Assembly (NCBI GenBank): GCA_900758315.1
Contig: CAAERF010000454.1
Coordinates: 1-5,076 of the forward strand
DNA length: 5,076 nucleotides
Reading direction: 5' to 3'
Source of the DNA: an uncultured Oscillospiraceae bacterium
GTDB lineage: Bacteria > Bacillota > Clostridia > Oscillospirales > Oscillospiraceae
Shown here: positions 1 through 5,076 of the stretch, piece after piece
Layout of the letters: every line of letters begins with the position of its first letter
Numbering within the stretch: position 1 is the first letter of the stretch
The notes under the pieces: generated by a model
The model's database searches: none
Told to the model about the DNA's origin: nothing
What the model saw: the letters and a program-made list of their open reading frames with translations, nothing else
Program-made: the position numbers and the translations under genes

Positions 1-1981
1 CCTGATCCTGAACGATCAGCATACCGATTTTTTTCAGCTGATTGCCCAGCTCCTTAATGTCGAAGCACACCAGACGATTCTGAATATCCACATTGGTTCT
101 GTTGTTAAACAGTTTCAGAGAACCCTTAACATAGATTTCCAAGGCGGTCGCTACATGGTGGGCTTCCTTTTCGTCCTGTTTCAGAAGGGCATCATACAAA
201 TCCTCAAGGATCGGCATATTCTCAGGGGCAGGATTGTCGAAATATCTCTGGTAAATCTGATGCACACAACGGTCGATAACCGTCTTTTCGATAGGCTGCA
301 AGCCATCCTTACTGCCCATAATCAACTCACAGAGGGACAGGATAAAATCAGCTTTCAGTGCTACCGGGTTGTCATCCTCAGAGTAGTTCAGGTTGATGTC
401 CATAGGGTTGATATAGTTGGTACTGGAGGAGCTGATTTTTACCACCTGACCATTGAACTTGTGAACCAGAGCCGCATATTCCGCTTCGGGGTCGCAGATG
501 ATAATATCGTCATCCGTAACCAGGAACGCATTGGTGATTTCACGCTTTGCGGAAAAGGATTTACCGGAACCGGGAGTACCCAGAATCAGTCCGTTGGGGT
601 TCTTGAGCTTCTTTCTGTCCACCATGATAAGGTTGTTCGACAGAGCATTCAGCCCGTAATAGAGCGTTTCTCCACCATTCTGGAACAGCTCCTGCGTGGT
701 GAAAGGCACAAAAATAGCCGTGGAACTGGTAGTCAGGCCACGACGAATCTCAATCAGGTTTTGTGCCAAAGGCAGGCTGCTCATCAGTCCGGATTCCTGC
801 TGAAAATCCAAACGACGCAGATTGCAGTTATGCTTCTGGGCGATGCTCTGTGCCTGGAACACATTGTTCTCCAGTTCCTGCTCGGTGCGCCCGGTGTTCA
901 GCACCAGAAATGTCACCATGAACATTCGCTCATTCTGGCTCTGCAATTCTTTCAGAAGTGACTTCGCATCTTTACCATAGGTAGCAAGGTCAGATGGGAT
1001 AATGTCCATGTCATAGCCAGAACGCACAGCCTTTTTCTGTTCCTCGATTTTGGAACGGTCAAGCTCGGTGATGATTCTCTTGATGGTCTTAATCGCCGCA
1101 GTCTGGTCAACCGACTGGATGTGCATGGTCACGATCTGCGTGGATTCCATATCCAGAAAATCCGCCAGCATACGATCAGACAGGTCTGATGCCGTAATTG
1201 CCAGATAAGACATCGAACCGAAGATACTGCCCATCTGGAAGGTGCGGTTGGTCTTAAAGGCAAACGCCGTCGGAGCAATGAAGTCCTTTACGGACAGCCC
1301 GGATTCCACAAGATACTTCCAATCGAAGAAGAACTTATCATTATCACCCATGTGGAACATAGAGTGCATCAGATGCAGCCGCTCTTTGCCGTTCATGGTA
1401 GTGGCAATGACACCCAAACGCCGAAAGTTATTGAGCAGATCGTTTTCGATATGGTTGAGTCTCGGCTTTGCCTGCCGCATGGATTCGGCTTCAATGCCGA
1501 ATGTCAGGTACTTGGTTTTGGTCAAGCCGTTGTTGCCCTGCGCCAACTGCTTTTTCAGCATCTGGCTATACTCGGCACGGACGGGATTGAAGCTGTCCTT
1601 CTTGAACGGGATACGGATACTCTTTTCAAAGCTTTCAGCATCGGTACTCAGGTTCATAAAGGAAAGCTCAAAGTGAATGGAGCTGTCAAAGAAATTCAGG
1701 AAACTGCACCACTCATCGAAGATGGCAGTCTTATCTTCCTGCTGTGCCAGCTGATAGTTGATGTCCTGAAACTGAATGGTCTTGGTGTAATAACTGTCAG
1801 TGACACGGCAGATGCCATCCGGGAACATTCTCTGAAAGGGAATGGACTGCTGTGCAGTCTGCGGAATACCGTTGTCCTTCTTTGCCCGTTCCACAACAGC
1901 TTTAATTTCTCGCTGCTGCTTCCGATTCAGATTTGCAGGCATTTTGATGTTTCTTGCCTGTGGCTTCTTTTTGAAAAACAA
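1..1981 (-). CDS. VirB4-like conjugal transfer ATPase (CD1110-like), 3' end beyond window
   Basis: This is the energy-supplying ATPase of the conjugative type IV secretion channel, acting at the cytoplasmic face of the inner-membrane complex. I translated the minus strand codon by codon from 1981 to 2 and found no stop: 660 residues are visible. Related proteins are, from memory, about 800 residues, so the C-terminal end is off the left edge. The Walker A motif GTPGSGKS lies at about residues 468-475 (bases 557-580). It is followed by IIICDPEAEY at about 491-500, typical of VirB4/TraE proteins. The Walker B segment is not reached. The first half (for example residues around FPDGICRVTDSYYTKTIQF) matches the VirB4 N-terminal domain. 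The start is set at TTG 1981, 9 bases after a GGAGG; the in-frame ATG at 1942 lacks a comparable site. The gene overlaps prgI by 80 bases in another frame, suggesting translational coupling. Family call very firm; exact start likely. Confidence 0.95.
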   Translation of the reverse strand, partial: MFFKKKPQARNIKMPANLNRKQQREIKAVVERAKKDNGIPQTAQQSIPFQRMFPDGICRVTDSYYTKTIQFQDINYQLAQQEDKTAIFDEWCSFLNFFDSSIHFELSFMNLSTDAESFEKSIRIPFKKDSFNPVRAEYSQMLKKQLAQGNNGLTKTKYLTFGIEAESMRQAKPRLNHIENDLLNNFRRLGVIATTMNGKERLHLMHSMFHMGDNDKFFFDWKYLVESGLSVKDFIAPTAFAFKTNRTFQMGSIFGSMSYLAITASDLSDRMLADFLDMESTQIVTMHIQSVDQTAAIKTIKRIITELDRSKIEEQKKAVRSGYDMDIIPSDLATYGKDAKSLLKELQSQNERMFMVTFLVLNTGRTEQELENNVFQAQSIAQKHNCNLRRLDFQQESGLMSSLPLAQNLIEIRRGLTTSSTAIFVPFTTQELFQNGGETLYYGLNALSNNLIMVDRKKLKNPNGLILGTPGSGKSFSAKREITNAFLVTDDDIIICDPEAEYAALVHKFNGQVVKISSSSTNYINPMDINLNYSEDDNPVALKADFILSLCELIMGSKDGLQPIEKTVIDRCVHQIYQRYFDNPAPENMPILEDLYDALLKQDEKEAHHVATALEIYVKGSLKLFNNRTNVDIQNRLVCFDIKELGNQLKKIGMLIVQDQ

Positions 1982-2336
1982 TTCGTTCAACCTCCTTTTC
2001 CAGTTTGTACTGACGCATCAAAGCGTCATAATAGTTGTCCGTCTGATAAGGGCGAACCTTGGGACGAACGAATTTGGTCTGAATGAAGTGTTCTACAACC
2101 ACTTCCAACGGCTGACTATCCTTTTCATACATTGCCAGAAAGAACAACGGTAACATGACGATCATCATGGACAGTGCTGCAAGGCTCACATTTCCGGTTG
2201 CTTTGACCAGAAAGAAAATCGGCACTCCGATGAGCGCCGCCGCACCAAAGCAAAGTAACTGCCGTTTCGTCAGATTGAAGAACACTTTTGTTTTTACCCT
2301 CGTCAGGTCACGAGGTACGGGAATATACGCTGCCAA
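1902..2336 (-). CDS. PrgI family conjugal transfer inner-membrane protein (CD1111-like)
   Basis: This 144-residue protein belongs to the PrgI family, small membrane proteins of Gram-positive conjugation systems encoded just before the VirB4 ATPase and thought to help anchor the channel in the membrane. The N-terminus MAAYIPVPRDLTRVKTKVFF is characteristic. Two hydrophobic helices are visible at about residues 27-44 and 51-69, separated by a short KATGN turn. They are followed by QPLEVVVEHFIQTKFVRPKVRPYQT, also typical, and a charged C-terminal tail of about 40 residues. The start is TTG at 2336-2334, 7 bases after GGAGG. The next in-frame methionine is residue 57, inside the second helix, so TTG is required. 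Only 17 bases separate it from the VirB6-like stop. Its 3' end overlaps the VirB4 gene by 80 bases, so the tail is coded by bases that also encode the VirB4 N-terminus. Confidence 0.93.
   Translation of the reverse strand: MAAYIPVPRDLTRVKTKVFFNLTKRQLLCFGAAALIGVPIFFLVKATGNVSLAALSMMIVMLPLFFLAMYEKDSQPLEVVVEHFIQTKFVRPKVRPYQTDNYYDALMRQYKLEKEVERIVFQKEATGKKHQNACKSESEAAARN
1991..1998 (-). promoter_or_regulatory. Shine-Dalgarno site of the VirB4 gene, inside prgI
   Basis: The minus strand reads AAAGGAGG here, a near-perfect ribosome-binding site. It is followed 9 bases later by the in-frame TTG at 1981-1979. In the prgI frame the same bases lie across the codons for L112-E113-K114-E115-V116, so the site is carried inside the upstream coding region. 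It favours the TTG start over the ATG at 1942-1940, which has only a weak purine stretch before it. This rests on sequence inspection alone. Confidence 0.8.
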
Positions 2337-2343
2337 ACAATTT

Positions 2344-2350
2344 CCTCCTT
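2344..2350 (-). promoter_or_regulatory. Shine-Dalgarno site of the PrgI-family gene
   Basis: The minus strand reads AAGGAGG, with 7 bases from GGAGG to the TTG at 2336-2334. It fills most of the 17-base gap after the VirB6-like stop. It decides the start because no ATG or GTG in this frame lies at a suitable distance. Confidence 0.85.
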
Positions 2351-2353
2351 CCC

Positions 2354-3220
2354 TTAGTGAGCGCTGAATACACCCTTCGCAAGCGAACCAGTCTTAAACA
2401 GGGTGAAGCACAAAAGGACGGTGTAGCCCATAACACCCCAGATAGAACCGATGATGTCATCACTGAATGCGATAGACTGAATCAGCACCGCATAAATGCC
2501 CACGCAGATCATAATCAGGAATCCCTGGAATCCGATTGCAAACAGCGAACGCAGATAATTCTGTCCGATATTGCTCTGTTCTCTGTTTCCAAAAGTGGAA
2601 AGCGGAATCGGGGCAAGGCTGACCATCAGATAAATTTCAATCATTCGACCGTAGACGATCACAAAGATGATGATTGCCAAAGCGGACATCGTGACCTGCA
2701 CGATAAAGGATTGCAGGAACAAGCCGAGCAAAGGACCCAAATCCATTGCCATCAGCGTTTCTTCCATTGTTTCCAATGCCGAAGCATCTATGGCAGTATT
2801 TCCGGATATGATACCGGCGCTTGCGTTTATAACGTGCTGTGTCACATCAAACACAGCCATCGTGATATTGAATGTGTTTGTGATTAACATGACCGCAACA
2901 AAAGTCTTGAACACCCATTTGAAGAAGATCCAGGTTTCAAAATTTGCCAGATTGTTGTGGTCAATAATCATCTGAATTAGCTCATAACAGGCAATGAAGG
3001 TCAGAATCAAGCCTGCGATTGGGATAATCACTGACTCGGAGATGTTTCGTACCATGGCAAAGACACCCGGCGAAAAATTCGCCGGGGTCATGCCAACGGA
3101 GGTTGCTATCTCGCCAACCTGGTTGTTGACGGACTCAAACATCCCCGACAGATTTCCCATAATAGCTGAAACGAGCATTTCTTTCAGCCAGTCTGTGATC
3201 TGTTGGAGTATGCTGTCCAA
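2354..3220 (-). CDS. VirB6/TrbL-like conjugal transfer membrane protein (CD1112-like)
   Basis: This 288-residue polytopic membrane protein is the VirB6/TrbL-like inner-membrane channel component of the conjugation apparatus. An amphipathic N-terminal stretch (about residues 1-50) is followed by hydrophobic segments at roughly 62-86, 104-124, 163-189, 190-206, 226-250 and 258-276. These are estimates by eye. The segment YGRMIEIYLMVSLAPIPLSTFGN (about 190-212) with its conserved-looking LAPIPL is the most family-like part, as is the C-terminal LFKTGSLAKGVFSAH. The start is TTG 3220-3218, 9 bases after GGAGG; the next in-frame methionine is residue 15 and has no good site. It lies 25 bases after the Maff2-like gene and 17 before prgI, consistent with one operon. 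A perfect inverted repeat sits within codons 45-52. Family assignment comes from sequence resemblance and neighbours. Confidence 0.92.
   Translation of the reverse strand: MDSILQQITDWLKEMLVSAIMGNLSGMFESVNNQVGEIATSVGMTPANFSPGVFAMVRNISESVIIPIAGLILTFIACYELIQMIIDHNNLANFETWIFFKWVFKTFVAVMLITNTFNITMAVFDVTQHVINASAGIISGNTAIDASALETMEETLMAMDLGPLLGLFLQSFIVQVTMSALAIIIFVIVYGRMIEIYLMVSLAPIPLSTFGNREQSNIGQNYLRSLFAIGFQGFLIMICVGIYAVLIQSIAFSDDIIGSIWGVMGYTVLLCFTLFKTGSLAKGVFSAH
3066..3086. repeat. Perfect 9-bp inverted repeat inside the VirB6-like gene
   Basis: CCCGGCGAA (3066-3074) and TTCGCCGGG (3078-3086) are exact reverse complements around a 3-base A tract. In mRNA this would form a GC-rich hairpin in the codons for roughly T45-P51. 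No T-run follows on either strand, so it is not a typical intrinsic terminator. It may be coincidence of coding sequence or may affect translation or RNA decay. Confidence 0.6.
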
Positions 3221-3228
3221 AGGCGATT

Positions 3229-3236
3229 ACCTCCTT
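3229..3236 (-). promoter_or_regulatory. Shine-Dalgarno site of the VirB6-like gene
   Basis: The minus strand reads AAGGAGGT in the 25-base gap after the Maff2-like stop. GGAGG is 9 bases before the TTG at 3220-3218. This supports the TTG start over the internal ATG at residue 15. Confidence 0.85.
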
Positions 3237-3245
3237 GTTTTGTGA

Positions 3246-3461
3246 TTAACCGAACAGTCCGGAGAGCAGAGGTACAAGGGTGGTGCCGATGAGGGCAACA
3301 CCGCCGCCAGCCATGAGCTGCTTCATGCCCTGGGACTTTGCGCCGGGGTTATCGTTGCCGTAGCCCTCAAGCAGATTGATTGCACCCCAGATGCCAAGAC
3401 CTGCGCCCAGAGCGATAACGAGAGTCTGAAGAACGGTTACTGCGCTATTGAAAAATGCCAT
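3246..3461 (-). CDS. Maff2 family mobile element membrane protein, putative pilin-like subunit
   Basis: This 71-residue protein matches the Maff2 family, small membrane proteins found in Firmicutes conjugative elements immediately before the VirB6-like gene. Two hydrophobic helices are visible, about residues 8-31 (TVLQTLVIALGAGLGIWGAI) and 47-70 (MKQLMAGGGVALIGTTLVPL). They are joined by a polar loop NDNPGAKSQGMKQ that is characteristic of the family. Size, two-helix layout and position resemble VirB2/TrbC-type pilins, so a pilus or channel subunit role is plausible, but that is inference and I see no classical cleaved signal peptide. The start is ATG 3461-3459, 8 bases after AGGAGG. It is the first gene after the terminator at 3502-3546, so its expression may depend on readthrough or on a promoter I cannot identify. 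Confidence 0.9.
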   Translation of the reverse strand: MAFFNSAVTVLQTLVIALGAGLGIWGAINLLEGYGNDNPGAKSQGMKQLMAGGGVALIGTTLVPLLSGLFG

Positions 3462-3469
3462 AATATTTT

Positions 3470-3475
3470 CCTCCT
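3470..3475 (-). promoter_or_regulatory. Shine-Dalgarno site of the Maff2-family gene
   Basis: The minus strand reads AGGAGG 8 bases before the ATG at 3461-3459, within an AT-rich leader. No convincing -35/-10 pair is visible in the same leader. Confidence 0.85.
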
Positions 3476-3501
3476 AAAATTTGAAATTGTTTTGAGAATA
3501 G

Positions 3502-3546
3502 AAAAAGCCCTCCGTACTACCGGCATCAAAACCGGACGGAAGGCTT
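3502..3546 (-). terminator. Intrinsic (rho-independent) terminator after the XRE regulator gene
   Basis: On the minus strand, AAGCCTTCCGT (3546-3536) pairs with ACGGAGGGCTT (3515-3505), an 11-bp stem with one G-T pair. Inside it CCGG (3535-3532) can pair with CCGG (3523-3520), leaving an 8-base loop and a 4-base bulge on one side. A run of five T (3506-3502) follows directly, partly overlapping the stem base. The regulator's stop codon TAA (3547-3545) overlaps the first stem base, so the hairpin abuts the reading frame. It separates the VirD4/unknown/XRE segment from the Maff2/VirB6/PrgI/VirB4 segment. On the plus strand the T tract is poor, so it looks one-directional. Confidence 0.85.
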
Positions 3547-3937
3547 AGTTTACGAGAATCTTTTCAAGGAACTCCTCGACGGTTATCACGCCAAGTTTCT
3601 GTTCCATTCTGCTTCTTGCATATTCAGTTTCACAATCATATATATCACCACCACCTTTCATAAGAAACAGCCAATACATTGACTGCAACAAATCTTCACG
3701 AGAAGCACAGATTGTCGGTGAAAAAACGACAGGTGAAACCTTCAGAACCTCTGCGAGTTTCGCTGTGGTTTCTGCATTAGGGGTTCGAGCGTTTTTCTCA
3801 TACTGAGCAATACGGACATCCGCTGTTTTCTCGGAATACCCCATCAGGAGTCCAAGCTCTTTCTGGGTAAGGCGGCGAAATCGTCTAACGAACTTCAATC
3901 GCTGCCCAATAGAGGTATCCGTGATCCACCAAGTCAT
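3545..3937 (-). CDS. XRE-family helix-turn-helix transcriptional regulator
   Basis: This 130-residue protein has an N-terminal Cro/C1-type DNA-binding domain at about residues 10-72. The helices around SIGQRLKFVRRFRRLTQKELGLLMGYSEKTADVRIAQYEKNARTPNAETTAKLAEVLKV are shown by the TQKEL turn and the R-IAQYE-RTP segment. The remaining 55 or so residues (ICASREDLLQSMYWLFLMKGGG onward) do not match a domain I recognise and could mediate dimerisation or ligand sensing. The start is ATG 3937-3935, 8 bases after AGGTG, and only 5 bases after the preceding stop, so translation is probably coupled. Its stop overlaps the terminator stem. By hand count, 3601-3780 is about 41% GC against 50-55% in sampled VirB4 stretches, a mild difference. 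A role in controlling transfer genes is inferred from location; its operator and targets are not visible. Confidence 0.9.
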   Translation of the reverse strand: MTWWITDTSIGQRLKFVRRFRRLTQKELGLLMGYSEKTADVRIAQYEKNARTPNAETTAKLAEVLKVSPVVFSPTICASREDLLQSMYWLFLMKGGGDIYDCETEYARSRMEQKLGVITVEEFLEKILVN

Positions 3938-3942
3938 TTTTT

Positions 3943-4263
3943 TTACACCTCGCTTTCTGCAAATTCTCGATATACAACCTCATTTTTTGCTCTGCGCTTG
4001 CCTACGGCTTCACTGGGAGCAAGGTCAGGGTAGGTTGCCTGCACTTTCTGTCTGCTTCTGCGGACAGTTTCAAACCCCGGAAAGCTGCGTCTATCCAGTT
4101 CCTTCAAAAACACAGGAACCGTCATGGCATGAATGTCGATGCCACGCAGACCGGAATAGTGTTCCAGTACCATCAGGTACAAATGATTGTCGGTATTTCT
4201 TGCCTTGTGGTCGTGTTCCAAGATGTTCTTAACCAGGGCAGATACCGTTTTCAGATTTTCCAA
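3943..4263 (-). CDS. Small conserved-looking protein of unknown function between coupling ATPase and regulator
   Basis: This 106-residue soluble, basic-tailed protein has no function I can name. Its N-terminal half (ENLKTVSALVKNILEHDHKARNTDNHLYLMVLEHY) looks helical. The middle has FPGFETVRRSRQKVQATYPDL at about residues 61-81. From memory, similar N-terminal and ETVRRSRQK-type segments occur in small unnamed proteins of Firmicutes phages and mobile elements. The arginine-rich segment could contact nucleic acid, but that is speculation. There are no membrane segments, signal peptide or metal-binding cluster. The start is TTG 4263-4261, 7 bases after GGAGG; the next in-frame methionine is residue 31, too late for this alignment. 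It follows the VirD4-like stop by 12 bases and precedes the XRE gene by 5, so it is co-translated with both and probably serves the element rather than the host. Confidence 0.82.
   Translation of the reverse strand: MENLKTVSALVKNILEHDHKARNTDNHLYLMVLEHYSGLRGIDIHAMTVPVFLKELDRRSFPGFETVRRSRQKVQATYPDLAPSEAVGKRRAKNEVVYREFAESEV
3946..3951 (-). promoter_or_regulatory. Shine-Dalgarno site of the XRE regulator gene
   Basis: The minus strand reads GAGGTG 8 bases before the ATG at 3937-3935. The site lies in the last two sense codons (E-V) of the upstream gene, whose TAA stop (3945-3943) falls between the site and the start. Confidence 0.7.
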
Positions 4264-4270
4264 ACAGAAA

Positions 4271-4275
4271 CCTCC
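4271..4275 (-). promoter_or_regulatory. Shine-Dalgarno site of the small unknown gene
   Basis: The minus strand reads GGAGG directly after the VirD4-like TAA stop (4278-4276). It is 7 bases before the TTG at 4263-4261, supporting that non-ATG start. Confidence 0.8.
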
Positions 4276-5076
4276 TTAATCCGCATCGACTACCACAAAC
4301 TCATCACCTGCCTTGAGCTTCAACCTTCGACTCAGAAACTGCTCAATGTTGAACTCATTTCTCTTATCAAAGTCTGATGTGTACTTATAATTGGGGTGCT
4401 GCGTCAGATCGTACTTGTCAGAAAGAAACGGTCTGACACCACGCAACTGCAAAATACACTTGCTGCCATCCAGAACCGCAAGCTCATCTACGCTCGCAAG
4501 GTCTTTGCCTAACTTCTGATAATTCAAGCCGTAAGACGGGCTGTTACCTCTGGTGTTGGAGGTGTTGTAGGTGTCGATAGTTTCTTTTCCCAATGCCTGA
4601 TTCAGTTCTTTGAGCGTGGTTGGCTCAGAACCACCCAGGAAAATTCGGGAATCCATGTTGCCGATGATGGTATCGGCATTGTCTTTATAAATGGCTTTCA
4701 GCTGTGATTGTGCCTGGAGAACAAGGCAAGCCGATATTTCACGGCTTCGGATTGTCGCTACCAGTTTTTCCAGATTGGGAATCTGACCGATGTTTGCCAT
4801 CTCATCAATCAAGCAGCGCACATGAACCGGCAGTCTGCCGCCGTACACATCATCTGCTTTCTCGCACAACAAGTTGAACAGCTGTGTGTAAATCATGGAG
4901 ATCAAAAAATTAAACGTCGCATCCGTATCTGACATAATCAGAAAGAGCGCCGTTTTCTTATCTCCGAGAGTATCCAACTGCAACTCGTCATAGGCAGTCA
5001 CATCTCTGACCTCCTGAATATCAAAAGGAGCCAGACGAGCGCCGCAGGAAATCAAAATCGACTTAGCGGTCTTGCC
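4276..5076 (-). CDS. VirD4/TraG-like type IV coupling ATPase (CD1115-like), 5' part beyond window
   Basis: This is the C-terminal 266 residues of the coupling protein, the membrane-linked ATPase that recruits relaxase-bound DNA to the conjugation channel. The frame is open to the right edge, so the TTG at 5055 is internal and not the true start. Family members are usually around 600 residues. Visible motifs are the Walker B region LIDEMANIG (bases 4786-4812), followed by ATIRSREISACLVLQAQSQLKAIY, the conserved glutamine-containing segment of TraG/VirD4 proteins, and then NMDSRIFLGGSEPTT. The Walker A and N-terminal membrane segments lie beyond the window. The C-terminal tail (SRRLKLKAGDEFVVVDAD) is acidic at its end. 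The stop TAA is followed at once by the ribosome site of the next gene. It is the first visible gene of the tightly packed minus-strand cluster. Family call is very firm. Confidence 0.95.
   Translation of the reverse strand, partial: GKTAKSILISCGARLAPFDIQEVRDVTAYDELQLDTLGDKKTALFLIMSDTDATFNFLISMIYTQLFNLLCEKADDVYGGRLPVHVRCLIDEMANIGQIPNLEKLVATIRSREISACLVLQAQSQLKAIYKDNADTIIGNMDSRIFLGGSEPTTLKELNQALGKETIDTYNTSNTRGNSPSYGLNYQKLGKDLASVDELAVLDGSKCILQLRGVRPFLSDKYDLTQHPNYKYTSDFDKRNEFNIEQFLSRRLKLKAGDEFVVVDAD

Noticed and set aside
155..961. Long plus-strand open frame of 268 codons
   Set aside because: It is exactly antisense to, and codon-aligned with, the VirB4-like gene, whose minus-strand translation carries the Walker A motif. 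The plus product resembles no family and has no good ribosome site.
1696..1896. Minus-strand open frame of 66 codons inside the VirB4 gene
   Set aside because: It is out of frame within the well-supported VirB4 coding region and resembles no known small protein.
1940..1942. ATG at 1942 as the VirB4 start
   Set aside because: It is in frame and possible, but lacks a good ribosome site, while the upstream in-frame TTG at 1981 has a near-perfect one at ideal spacing.
1352..2086. Plus-strand open frame of 244 codons
   Set aside because: It is the antisense shadow of the VirB4 N-terminal half and the PrgI tail. The opposite strand gives recognisable family proteins, and this frame has no supporting signals.
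2288..2887. Plus-strand open frame of 199 codons
   Set aside because: It is antisense to the VirB6-like gene. Its His- and Asp-rich composition (many DDH, HRD, HCH) is what reverse reading of membrane-protein codons produces, so it is not a metal-binding protein.
3495..3500. TATTCT on the minus strand as a -10 box for the Maff2 gene
   Set aside because: No acceptable -35 lies 16-18 bases upstream (the position holds CCGGTA inside the terminator stem), so I do not call a promoter.
3462..3544. Possible additional small gene or RNA gene in the 83-base gap
   Set aside because: The gap is accounted for by the terminator hairpin and the Maff2 ribosome site. Nothing else is left that supports a gene.
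5053..5055. TTG at 5055 as the start of the VirD4-like gene
   Set aside because: The frame stays open to the window edge (GKTAKSIL precedes it), and the protein here is only the C-terminal part of the family. The TTG is an internal codon.

Overview
This 5,076-base window is a piece of the conjugation (type IV secretion) module of an integrative and conjugative element. All recognisable genes lie on the minus strand, so the biological reading order runs from the right end to the left. The gene order, family resemblance and moderate GC (about 40-55% in hand-counted stretches) point to a Firmicutes host, most likely a gut Clostridia species. The element resembles the Tn1549 / Clostridioides difficile CTn4 type (CD1110-CD1115-like genes). 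That placement comes from recalled family features; no search was run. No integrase, relaxase, resistance gene or element end is in view, so host and element name stay open.

In reading order the layout is: (1) the C-terminal part of a VirD4/TraG-like coupling ATPase, running off the right edge (4276-5076); (2) a 106-residue protein of unknown function (3943-4263); (3) a 130-residue XRE-type helix-turn-helix regulator (3545-3937); (4) a strong intrinsic terminator overlapping the regulator's stop codon (3502-3546); (5) a 71-residue Maff2-family two-helix membrane protein, probably the pilin-like subunit (3246-3461); (6) a VirB6/TrbL-like polytopic membrane protein (2354-3220); (7) a PrgI-family two-helix inner-membrane protein (1902-2336); (8) the first 660 or so residues of a VirB4-like ATPase, overlapping prgI by 80 bases and running off the left edge (1-1981).

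Together these encode the DNA-delivery motor and the core of the mating channel. The coupling ATPase brings relaxase-bound DNA to the channel, VirB6-like and PrgI-like proteins form the inner-membrane part, the Maff2 protein may form a pilus-like or channel component, and VirB4 supplies energy. Genes are tightly packed (gaps of 5-25 bases, or overlap) except for the 83 bases holding the terminator, which divides a coupling-protein/regulator segment from the membrane-channel segment.

The most notable features are the gene starts. Four of the six visible starts are TTG codons with a near-consensus Shine-Dalgarno 7-9 bases upstream. The VirB4 start is best placed at a TTG inside prgI rather than at the later ATG. 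I see no sign of a wholly new system here. The least understood items are the small unknown protein, the regulator inside the transfer cluster, and the terminator after it.
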